Origin: Clostridiales bacterium
GTDB lineage: Bacteria > Bacillota > Clostridia > Oscillospirales > Acutalibacteraceae
Reading direction: 5' to 3'
Length of the DNA: 10,861 nt
Assembly (NCBI GenBank): GCA_020860025.1
Contig: JAJBVC010000130.1
Location: 1 to 10,861, forward strand
This document shows, in pieces, positions 1 to 6,220 of the stretch (positions are counted from its first letter, which is position 1; each line of letters opens with the position of its first letter). A model generated the notes under the pieces. That model was given only the letters and a program-made list of their open reading frames with translations, searched no databases and was not told the origin of the DNA. A program made the position numbers and the translations under genes.

Positions 1-505
1 CGCCGTGGACAAAAACTTCAATCTGCAAATCAGGCGGATTTTTATCTCTTATAGTTTTAATTTCATCAAGTGAAAGTTCCCTTGCCGTAACAATTCGCTT
101 TGCACCCAAATTATAAAGAGAATTCGCAGTTTGATAATTAACAATTCCAACCTGAGTTGACATATGAATTTCAACATTGGGAGCATATTTTTTAGCAAGT
201 TCCATAACGCCGATGTCGGCAATTATAAATGCGTCTGTTCCTATATCCTCGGCATATTTTAAAAAATCGGGCAAAGAGTCAAGTTCATTATTCCTCGGCA
301 AAGTATTACAGGTCAGATAAACCTTTTTACCGAGCGAATGAGCAAGAGAAACAGCTTCTTTTAACTCATCGGGAGCAAAATTTGACGGATTTGTACGCAT
401 ACCAAACTGCTGACCCGCAAGATAAACGGCGTCTGCACCGAATTTAAGCGCAAGCTTAAGCCGTTCAAAATCACCGCAGGGCGAAAGTAATTCAATATTT
501 CTCAT
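1..505 (-). CDS. Peptidase U32 family protein, N-terminal part (cut by left window edge)
   Basis: I translated the minus strand from the ATG at 505; the frame stays open for 168 codons to the window edge. The protein begins MRNIELLSPCGDFERLKLAL, followed by GADAVYLAGQQFGMR, a KKVYLTCNTLPRNNE segment, DAFIIADIGV and HMSTQVGIVNYQ, and is cut right after EVFVHG. This is the N-terminal TIM-barrel-like half of family U32, and the cut falls inside the family signature (E-x-F-x-H-G-A-x-C). Despite the name, several U32 members are RNA hydroxylation factors: TrhP for 5-hydroxyuridine at tRNA position 34, RlhA for 23S rRNA C2501. In Bacillus subtilis the U32 genes yrrN/yrrO lie just downstream of the mltG homologue yrrL, the same order as here, so a tRNA hydroxylation role is the better guess (inference). 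The start is one base past the mltG stop with no clear SD, suggesting translational coupling. Confidence 0.93.
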   Translation of the reverse strand, partial: MRNIELLSPCGDFERLKLALKFGADAVYLAGQQFGMRTNPSNFAPDELKEAVSLAHSLGKKVYLTCNTLPRNNELDSLPDFLKYAEDIGTDAFIIADIGVMELAKKYAPNVEIHMSTQVGIVNYQTANSLYNLGAKRIVTARELSLDEIKTIRDKNPPDLQIEVFVHG

Positions 506-506
506 A

Positions 507-1751
507 TCAATAATCTAAATACGGCGCATAAGTAGCGACCTTACTCCTAAATTCAGTATAGGTTTTAGCGGTGTACATATTACCGTCTTTATCGTGGAAG
601 AAGTAGTAATAATCTGTATCATCAGGATTTAAAGCGGCTTCAATCGCTTCTATACCGGGATTGCATATAGGACTTGCCGGCAAACCTGTTTTTGTTGAAA
701 CAGTATCATAATATTGAGTGTAATAACTCGCTGTATGAGACGATGTTGAGGTCAACGACGGGCTAACCTTGTTATTTATATAGTCAAGCGTTGATTCACA
801 GCCGATATACGGGAAATTGGCACTGTCGGCAAGTCTGTTGTGGATTACAGATGAGATAGTTGCCATTTGGTCGGAATCACCGGCTTCGGACTGAATTATT
901 GATGCAATTATAATTATCTCGTGCATTGAATAACCCATTTTTTCAGCCTTTTCCCTATATTCTTCTGTGATTTTTGTATCACCGTTTGAAAGGAATTTTT
1001 TAATAACAGACGACGCACTTTCGCCTATATAAAAGTCGTACGTATCAGGGAAAAGATAACCCTCAAGCCTGTACGGCACAGATTCATCGGATGTTAAATC
1101 CGATACAAGCGAATATGTGAAATCGACAGTTTCAATAACCGACAGTAACGACGCCTTGTCGCAGACTTCGTTATCAACAAGACGGTCAATAATTTCAGGA
1201 ACCGTATAACCTTCGGGAAATGTAAGCGTAACCGTTTCGGCAGTTGCACTGTCCCCGTGCATAGTCATAAGCATACCCTCAAGACCCATTTTGCCTGTAA
1301 GATAGTATACTCCCGCTTCATACGGAGCGCCGACCTCAGCCTCTCTGTACTTAGCAAAAAGCTTGCAGAAATTCTTACATCTGATCAAGCCGTTGTCAGC
1401 TAAAATGTCAACAGCTTCGTCAATAGTTTCCACCTCTTCATCAAGGCTGACTGTTACGCTTGAATTTGTTTTTGTAATTGCAAGAATATCATTAAGGCAG
1501 AAAACAGCGTAAACAGACAAAGCCATAGAGCAAACAATTACAATGATGAAAAATATATAAGTACCTGCTATACCATGGCTTTTCTTAGCCTTTGGCGCAG
1601 TCCTCTTTGGCTGAGGAGCAACCTTTTGAGCCGACACCGGAGTACTCTCTTCGTTCGGCTTAACATTTGAAAAGTAAACATCATTTCTGTTACTCGCAGT
1701 ATCTACAGGGTTAATACCGTTTTCCTCAGGTTTTAAACCGTTATCGTCCAT
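507..1751 (-). CDS. mltG: Endolytic murein transglycosylase MltG (YceG-like)
   Basis: This 414-residue protein has a hydrophilic cytoplasmic N-tail (1-58, rich in Pro/Lys near 45-58) and one membrane segment (about 62-89, TYIFFIIVIVCSMALSVYAV). An extracellular YceG-like domain follows. Family hallmarks are EGYLFPDTY (230-238), ASIIQSEAG (283-291), where Glu289 matches the catalytic Glu of E. coli MltG, HNRL (304-307) and GLPASPICNPG (356-366). The Asp/Tyr-rich end (YYYFFHDKDG) is also typical. MltG cleaves nascent glycan strands at the membrane and so sets strand length. The tail before the membrane segment is longer than in E. coli, as is common in Firmicutes. The ATG is preceded by GGGAGGTAAAA, which overlaps the end of the cyclo-ligase gene 2 nt upstream. 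The usual 'VEKE' before the catalytic Glu reads 'IQSE', a conservative variant. Confidence 0.95.
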   Translation of the reverse strand: MDDNGLKPEENGINPVDTASNRNDVYFSNVKPNEESTPVSAQKVAPQPKRTAPKAKKSHGIAGTYIFFIIVIVCSMALSVYAVFCLNDILAITKTNSSVTVSLDEEVETIDEAVDILADNGLIRCKNFCKLFAKYREAEVGAPYEAGVYYLTGKMGLEGMLMTMHGDSATAETVTLTFPEGYTVPEIIDRLVDNEVCDKASLLSVIETVDFTYSLVSDLTSDESVPYRLEGYLFPDTYDFYIGESASSVIKKFLSNGDTKITEEYREKAEKMGYSMHEIIIIASIIQSEAGDSDQMATISSVIHNRLADSANFPYIGCESTLDYINNKVSPSLTSTSSHTASYYTQYYDTVSTKTGLPASPICNPGIEAIEAALNPDDTDYYYFFHDKDGNMYTAKTYTEFRSKVATYAPYLDY

Positions 1752-1753
1752 TT

Positions 1754-2317
1754 TTACCTCCCATTAGCTGAAAAAATACCGTTTTCGGACACGATATAAT
1801 CAACAGCAATGTCATATTCCCCAACGGGCAGTTTTTCTTTTATCAATTTATTATAACATACACCGACAGAATTTAAAGTATAATTTTTTAAAAATCTGTC
1901 ATAATAACCTTTTCCGTAGCCAAGACGATAGCCATGCCTGTCAAAAGCAATACCAGGAACTATACAAACAGAGCCGCTGAAATCAGTAACCTTTTTGCAA
2001 TTTGAATTAGGCTCTCTTACGCCGAATGATGCAACTAAAATATCGTCTAACGAGTTTATGTAATAAAATTCCATATTTCCGTCATTATCAAGACAGACGG
2101 GCAAAGCAACCTTTTTATTGCTGTTTAATGCGTCTAAAATACAGCAGTCAAGATTAATCTCGTCATCAAGTGCAGCATAAAACAAAACAGTCTTTGCATT
2201 TTTGTAAAAAGTGCTTGACAATAAATTTTTACAAATTATAATGTCGGCTTCTTCTTTATTTGAAATTGCTTTTCGTTCGGATTTAAATTGCTTTCTAAGC
2301 TCGCTTTTTACGGACAT
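1754..2317 (-). CDS. 5-formyltetrahydrofolate cyclo-ligase
   Basis: The protein has 187 residues, the normal length for the family (MTHFS; E. coli YgfA, B. subtilis YqgN). It converts 5-formyl-THF plus ATP to 5,10-methenyl-THF, returning this storage or inhibitory folate to the one-carbon pool. Visible hallmarks are the basic N-terminal helix KSELRKQFKSER (4-15), used for ATP binding in the family, VPGIAFD (120-126) and the signature RLGYGKGYYDRF (131-142). The C-terminal LPVGEYDIAVDYIVSENGI corresponds to the family's 'LP.e.HD..vD.iiTe' end, with Tyr where His is usual. The ATG lies inside the last codons of the DJ-1 gene (10-nt overlap), with AAGGAAA upstream as SD. The product plausibly supports thymidylate and purine synthesis alongside tmk in the same operon (inference). 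Confidence 0.95.
   Translation of the reverse strand: MSVKSELRKQFKSERKAISNKEEADIIICKNLLSSTFYKNAKTVLFYAALDDEINLDCCILDALNSNKKVALPVCLDNDGNMEFYYINSLDDILVASFGVREPNSNCKKVTDFSGSVCIVPGIAFDRHGYRLGYGKGYYDRFLKNYTLNSVGVCYNKLIKEKLPVGEYDIAVDYIVSENGIFSANGR
2215..2242 (+). promoter_or_regulatory. Perfect-consensus sigma-A promoter-like sequence antisense to the cyclo-ligase gene
   Basis: TTGACA (2215-2220), a 16-bp AT-rich spacer and TATAAT (2237-2242) lie on the plus strand within the first third of the oppositely oriented cyclo-ligase gene. The predicted start is near 2249, and no plausible plus-strand gene follows. It is either an antisense RNA promoter or coincidence. Confidence 0.4.
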
Positions 2318-2847
2318 TGTATAGTTTCCTTAATCTTATCGGCAGTATCTTTTCCGACAAGATTTTTTACTATTTCAAGACCGAATTGAGTTGAAACTCC
2401 CGCTCCTCTTGCGGTGATAATATTGCCGTCTGTAACGACGTATTTATCAGAAATAACGGCGCCGTCAAGTTCGCTTTCATATCCCGGAAACGCAATAGCC
2501 TCTTTGCCTTTTAGCAGTCCCTTATGACCTAAAACAGACGGTGCGGCACAAATGGCACAGACATATTTGTTTTCGGAATTGGCTCTGTCAATCGCTGACT
2601 GAACTACAGCGTTTTTTTCCAAGTTGGTAGTTCCAGGCAAACCACCCGGCAATACTATCGCCTCCACATCGCTGTAGGTGAAATCGTCAATAGATATATC
2701 GGCAGTAACAGCAATACTCTGAGAAGAAATCACCGTTTTACCTGTAACACCGACAGTGCTAACGTCAATTTTTGCACGTCTTAACATATCAACGACAGCA
2801 AGCGCTTCAATAGTTTCAAAGCCGTCTGCCAAAAATACGTATACCAT
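2308..2847 (-). CDS. DJ-1/PfpI family protein
   Basis: This 179-residue single-domain protein belongs to the DJ-1 subfamily of the class I glutamine amidotransferase-like fold. Visible are the N-terminal strand and acidic motif LADGFETIEA (6-15; Glu14 aligns with human DJ-1 Glu18), LPGGLPG (66-72) and the nucleophile elbow AICAAP, with Cys100 equivalent to DJ-1 Cys106. The C-terminal TARGAGVSTQFGLEIV is also conserved. Relatives are reported as glyoxalase III or deglycase-like enzymes, chaperones or oxidative-stress sensors; the exact substrate cannot be read from sequence. AAGGAGA sits 7 nt before the ATG and the GNAT stop lies 3 nt upstream, so it is co-translated in the operon. It has no secretion signal and should be cytoplasmic. 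Confidence 0.93.
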   Translation of the reverse strand: MVYVFLADGFETIEALAVVDMLRRAKIDVSTVGVTGKTVISSQSIAVTADISIDDFTYSDVEAIVLPGGLPGTTNLEKNAVVQSAIDRANSENKYVCAICAAPSVLGHKGLLKGKEAIAFPGYESELDGAVISDKYVVTDGNIITARGAGVSTQFGLEIVKNLVGKDTADKIKETIQCP

Positions 2848-2850
2848 AAA

Positions 2851-3306
2851 TCATTCTCCTTTATAAAATAATACTATAGGTTTTTCAAGTGAACAACCAT
2901 CAAAAAGATATTCCTTTATTTCATCGCTTTCGATGAATGTAAGGTTTTTAATATCCGCTTCTTTGGTAAATTCTCTTGCTTTATAATAATCAATAAGACT
3001 TTCATTTGCCGGAATCAGACATACTTTTTTATAATTTTTCTTGCAGTAATTTAAAAGATTTGTCATAAATCCATTGCCCTGTGATTTTGAAGAAGTGCAA
3101 GCTGCGTAAACATATTTGCACCGCTCGTCGTTTAAAATGCAGTCAACCAAAAAAAGCATTGATACAAGGGTATTGTCTTCATAATATCCTATGCATTTTT
3201 TATTGACACATTTTTTAAGAAAGAAAATAATATCCTCTTCACTGTCGCCGAAAGCCTCTTGCCAAAGAGGGATTATTTTTTCACAGTCGCACACTTCACA
3301 AATCAT
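2851..3306 (-). CDS. GNAT-fold N-acetyltransferase, short
   Basis: The protein has 151 residues. It shows the GNAT pattern: an N-terminal helix pair (CEKIIPLWQEAFGDSEEDI), a central strand (KYVYAACTSS, 64-73), then the acetyl-CoA pyrophosphate loop SQGNGFMTNLL (75-85), a form of Q/R-x-x-G-x-G/A. A later strand, VCLIPANESLIDYYKAREF (95-113), resembles the 'L-I-P-A...YY...F' block of GNATs related to Acetyltransf_9. The fold call is good; the substrate is unknown. It follows the DUF2156 gene by 2 nt, with GAGGA as SD, so two GNAT-fold proteins are made in tandem. A pair acting on one substrate class is possible but unproven. Confidence 0.75.
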   Translation of the reverse strand: MICEVCDCEKIIPLWQEAFGDSEEDIIFFLKKCVNKKCIGYYEDNTLVSMLFLVDCILNDERCKYVYAACTSSKSQGNGFMTNLLNYCKKNYKKVCLIPANESLIDYYKAREFTKEADIKNLTFIESDEIKEYLFDGCSLEKPIVLFYKGE

Positions 3307-3308
3307 AA

Positions 3309-4196
3309 TTATTCCTCGTAAACAGCCAAATATTTTTCGAGTAATATTTCGGGATAATATGACTGCTTTGCCTTTCTTAATCCGTCAATGCCCAAGTCCT
3401 CTTCCCTGTTGACATATTTATAATTCATCAGGCAGTTTTTGGTAAACTCCTGATTTATAAGCGGATATGCTCCCTGCATATCGGCAGGCGCTTTTTCGAA
3501 GTGCGTTACAAATAAATCGTCGCTGTGCCTTTCACCCATAGTGTAAGCAATCGCCTTACCGTCAACACGAATAAGTCCGCCGACTAAATTAAGCTTTTCA
3601 TAATTTTCAAACGCACTGAGCACCGCTTCAAACTCAAAGGAATAATCGGAATCATCCTCGTGATTATTTATCCATTCGGTATGAAGCTTAATGCAGTCGC
3701 TGATATTTGAATTGTCTATAATTTCAAACGACCAATTTGGATTATTTTTCTTAAAATTAGTTATGTGATTACGCTTGCCGTGGTATTTTTTACCACTCAG
3801 CGTCGCCATTTTTTGCACATCATATATATAATCGCTCATTGAATCATCAAATTCATATCTGAATTTATTTGGAAAAGCGGAGTCAAGAACACTTTTATAA
3901 CTGAGAGTAACACCGTAAAGACGAAGCGGAATACCGATTGATTTTGAGTCGAGCAAAAGCTGTTCAATCGCATCTTTTATATCGCCTTTTCCAATCGGAA
4001 CAGAATACATAACATCATCATCTTTACCCCAGCGGCACAGCATAAAATCCTTATAATGACAAACGGCTGTTCTGTATGCGGCTTTCCAAAGAAAAATGTT
4101 TCCGAAGGTATATTCACAGTTATAGCTATGGACGCTTTTTAAACATTCATCAATCCAAATTTTATCTTCAATTTCAGGTGTTTTAAAACACAGCAT
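3309..4196 (-). CDS. DUF2156 domain protein (phosphatidylglycerol lysyltransferase C-terminal-like)
   Basis: This 295-residue soluble protein has no membrane segment. Its N-terminus (WIDECLKSVHSYNCEYTFGNIFLW, in two parts across residues 14-37) and the middle block SGKKYHGKRNHITNFKK (134-150) are typical of stand-alone DUF2156 proteins in Clostridia. So is the C-terminal block starting NREEDLGIDGLRKAKQSYYP (263-282). DUF2156 is a double-GNAT fold and forms the cytoplasmic catalytic part of MprF, which moves lysine from Lys-tRNA to phosphatidylglycerol. This protein lacks MprF's flippase membrane domain, so lipid lysinylation is not implied; some other aminoacyl or acyl transfer is possible (inference). 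SD AAAAGGA lies about 10 nt before the ATG, and the tmk stop is 3 nt upstream. Confidence 0.85.
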   Translation of the reverse strand: MLCFKTPEIEDKIWIDECLKSVHSYNCEYTFGNIFLWKAAYRTAVCHYKDFMLCRWGKDDDVMYSVPIGKGDIKDAIEQLLLDSKSIGIPLRLYGVTLSYKSVLDSAFPNKFRYEFDDSMSDYIYDVQKMATLSGKKYHGKRNHITNFKKNNPNWSFEIIDNSNISDCIKLHTEWINNHEDDSDYSFEFEAVLSAFENYEKLNLVGGLIRVDGKAIAYTMGERHSDDLFVTHFEKAPADMQGAYPLINQEFTKNCLMNYKYVNREEDLGIDGLRKAKQSYYPEILLEKYLAVYEE

Positions 4197-4199
4197 AAA

Positions 4200-4862
4200 T
4201 TATAAATCCTTTTTAATACACTTAATAACGTCATTATGTATATCCTCGATTGAACGAAGATTATCGCCGTCAACGCAGGAAATAACATTCCAGCCCTGAC
4301 GCTCCGCTGAATACAAAGCGGCAACACGGCACTTTTTGAGAAAATCGACATTAACCTCGTGAACGTCTTTTTTGCTTTCGTCACCGTTATATCGCTCACT
4401 CATAAGACGCTGAGAAATTTCAACAGGCATATCAAGATAAATAACTGTATCGGGTTTTGGAATTCCTATTTTATCATATTCAAAATCGGCTGACCAGTCA
4501 AGGTACTCGTCCCACATTTCCCGGGAAATTTTTTCCATCTGATAAATTGAATTTGACGTTGCATAGCGGTCTGCTAAAATCAAGGTGCCGTTTTCATAAT
4601 CAGATTTCCAGTTAAGCATAAATGAAGCATAGCGGTCAACAGCGTAAAAAGCACCCGCTGCATATGCGTTGACATCGTTTGCGCTTTTTCCGAACTCACC
4701 GTTAAGATACATTTTAACGAGTGTGCTTGACGGGCTGTCATAATCGGGAAGCTTAATTTTTTTATAATCAATTTTCTGATTTTTAAAATACTGCTCAAGC
4801 AAGGCTGTCTGAGTAGATTTACCACAGCCGTCAAGCCCCTCTATAATTATTAGTTTTGACAT
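4200..4862 (-). CDS. tmk: Thymidylate kinase (dTMP kinase), clostridial variant
   Basis: This P-loop kinase phosphorylates dTMP to dTDP. With the ATG at 4862 it has 220 residues. Motifs are the Walker A loop GLDGCGKST (9-17), VDRYAS (75-80), ADRYATSNSIYQ (97-108, the DR[YFH] nucleotide-binding motif), the strand DTVIYLDMP (138-146) and a lid segment MSERYNGDESKKDVHE (154-169). KDIHE-like lids occur in many clostridial Tmk proteins and differ from the Arg-rich E. coli lid, so related deoxynucleoside monophosphate kinases remain a minor alternative. The open frame extends two codons to a TTG at 4868, but that overlaps the DUF896 stop; I prefer the ATG, 2 nt after that stop. The gene sits between rpoD/DUF896 and DUF2156, linking dTTP supply to the primase operon. 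Confidence 0.9.
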   Translation of the reverse strand: MSKLIIIEGLDGCGKSTQTALLEQYFKNQKIDYKKIKLPDYDSPSSTLVKMYLNGEFGKSANDVNAYAAGAFYAVDRYASFMLNWKSDYENGTLILADRYATSNSIYQMEKISREMWDEYLDWSADFEYDKIGIPKPDTVIYLDMPVEISQRLMSERYNGDESKKDVHEVNVDFLKKCRVAALYSAERQGWNVISCVDGDNLRSIEDIHNDVIKCIKKDL

Positions 4863-4864
4863 AA

Positions 4865-5068
4865 TCAATTCTTTTTAGTAACCTTTTTCTTATTTCCCTT
4901 TTCGTCAACTATATATGTGTTTTCAAGCTGACCGACAAGGCTTGCCTTATATGAATCAATATATTCACGGCGAAGTATTGCCTGTTCATCCTTTTCTTCA
5001 TCAGTAAGTCCTATTGATTTTGACTTATGATAAAGCTCGTTGATTCTTTTAATTTTCTCCTGCGTCAT
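4865..5068 (-). CDS. DUF896 (UPF0291, YnzC-like) small protein
   Basis: This is a 67-residue protein, normal for the family. The sequence matches the DUF896/YnzC pattern: KIKRINELYHKSK helix (5-17), LTDEEKDEQAILRREYIDSY (21-40), then QLENTYIVDEKGNKK (47-61) and a basic tail. In B. subtilis YnzC the first part forms a helical hairpin; the molecular function is not established. It is encoded directly after rpoD with a TGATG stop/start overlap of one base, so its translation is probably coupled to that of the sigma factor. The B. subtilis homologue lies in the LexA-controlled yneA operon instead, so the placement here differs. The upstream AAAGGA is rather distant, consistent with coupling. Confidence 0.92.
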   Translation of the reverse strand: MTQEKIKRINELYHKSKSIGLTDEEKDEQAILRREYIDSYKASLVGQLENTYIVDEKGNKKKVTKKN

Positions 5069-6198
5069 CAGTCTAAAAAGTCCTTTAATTTTTTACTTCT
5101 GCTTGGGTGACGAAGCTTGCGGAGTGCTTTTGCTTCAATCTGACGTATTCTTTCTCTTGTAACATTAAACTCCTTGCCGACTTCCTCAAGAGTTTTCGGA
5201 TTTCCATCGTCAAGTCCAAAACGAAGCGAAAGCACCTTTTCTTCACGGGGAGTAAGTGTTTTAAGCACTTCTGAAAGCTGTTCCTTCAGCAAGCTCATTG
5301 AAGCGGCGTCATCGGGAGCAAGCGCTTCATCGTCGGGAATAAAGTCGGCTAAGTGTGAATCCTCTTCTTCACCGATTGGTATTTCAAGTGAAACAGGCTC
5401 CTGAGCAACACGCAGAATTTCTCTTACCTTTTCAACAGAAATATTGAGGTATTCCGCAATTTCATCGGGAGTAGGCTCTCTGCCGTTTTGGTGAAGAAGC
5501 TGGCTGTTGGCTTTTTTAACCTTGTTAATAGTTTCAACCATATGAACGGGAATACGAATAGTTCTTGCTTGGTCTGCAATTGCACGTGTAATTGCCTGAC
5601 GAATCCACCACGTAGCATATGTTGAAAACTTGAATCCTTTTGTGTAATCAAATTTATCTACAGCCTTAATAAGACCAAGATTACCCTCCTGGATTAAATC
5701 AAGAAACTGCATACCTCTTCCGACATAGCGCTTTGCAATACTTACAACAAGACGAAGATTTGCTTCGGCAAGGCGTTTTTTTGCTTCCTCGTCGTTATCG
5801 GAAATACGAATGGCAAGTTCAATTTCTTCCTCAGGTGTAAGAAGCGGAACTCTGCCTATTTCCTTAAGATATACTTTTACAGGGTCGTCCATTGCGGCAT
5901 TATCATTAACGGCAACAGTTTCGGCGGCGTCCGTTTCTTTAGGCAAATCAACCTCTAAGCTGATACCGTCAAGAGCTTCGGCTGTAAAATCGTCAATGAT
6001 ACTGACGTTAGCTGCGTCAAGCTGTTCATTAAACTTTTCAAGCTCGTCAACATCCATATCAAGTTCAACGATTAAATTATCAATTTCCTGCGTTGAAAGA
6101 TGACCTGACTGCTTTCCTTTTTCAATAAGTTTCTTGAATGCAGCCTGCTTTTTTTCTTCGCTCACTGGCTGCTGCGGAGTTAAATTAACGTCCTTCAT
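5068..6198 (-). CDS. rpoD: RNA polymerase primary sigma factor RpoD/SigA
   Basis: This is the housekeeping sigma-70 factor, 376 residues from the chosen ATG. Region 1.1-like acidic helical part is about 14-72; region 1.2 DDPVKVYLKEIGRVPLLTPE (104-123). Region 2 includes NLRLVVSIAKRYVGRG (147-162), DLIQEGNLGLIKAVDKF (167-183) and the -10 melting/recognition helix YATWWIRQAITRAIADQ (194-210). Region 3 spans about 217-290. Region 4 includes LTPREEKVLSLRFGL (315-329) and the -35 helix-turn-helix VTRERIRQIEAKALRKLR (346-363). The open frame extends 20 codons further to 6258, overlapping dnaG, but that part is non-conserved; the ATG at 6198 is preceded by AGAGGAG (6210-6216, 11-nt spacing) and starts 22 nt after the dnaG stop. 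Bacilli and Clostridia commonly place rpoD directly after dnaG, as here. Confidence 0.97.
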   Translation of the reverse strand: MKDVNLTPQQPVSEEKKQAAFKKLIEKGKQSGHLSTQEIDNLIVELDMDVDELEKFNEQLDAANVSIIDDFTAEALDGISLEVDLPKETDAAETVAVNDNAAMDDPVKVYLKEIGRVPLLTPEEEIELAIRISDNDEEAKKRLAEANLRLVVSIAKRYVGRGMQFLDLIQEGNLGLIKAVDKFDYTKGFKFSTYATWWIRQAITRAIADQARTIRIPVHMVETINKVKKANSQLLHQNGREPTPDEIAEYLNISVEKVREILRVAQEPVSLEIPIGEEEDSHLADFIPDDEALAPDDAASMSLLKEQLSEVLKTLTPREEKVLSLRFGLDDGNPKTLEEVGKEFNVTRERIRQIEAKALRKLRHPSRSKKLKDFLD

Positions 6199-6209
6199 AT
6201 TGTTGTAAT

Positions 6210-6216
6210 CTCCTCT
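6210..6216 (-). promoter_or_regulatory. Ribosome binding site of rpoD
   Basis: AGAGGAG on the minus strand is 11 nt before the ATG at 6198, a slightly long spacing. It lies in the 22-nt dnaG-rpoD gap and supports the 376-residue form over the longer open frame. Confidence 0.75.
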
Positions 6217-6220
6217 ATGA

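Noticed and set aside
229..447. Plus-strand open frame of 72 codons
   Set aside because: It lies wholly antisense to the U32 gene, whose minus frame is strongly conserved, and the plus product resembles no family I recognise.
4139..4834. Minus-strand frames at 4139-4399 and 4580-4834
   Set aside because: They are alternative-frame overlaps of tmk and DUF2156, with no conserved pattern.
5174..6103. Ser-rich plus-strand frames (5174-5404, 5810-6103)
   Set aside because: They are reverse-strand shadows of Glu/Asp/Lys-rich rpoD codons; there is no ribosome site or family pattern.
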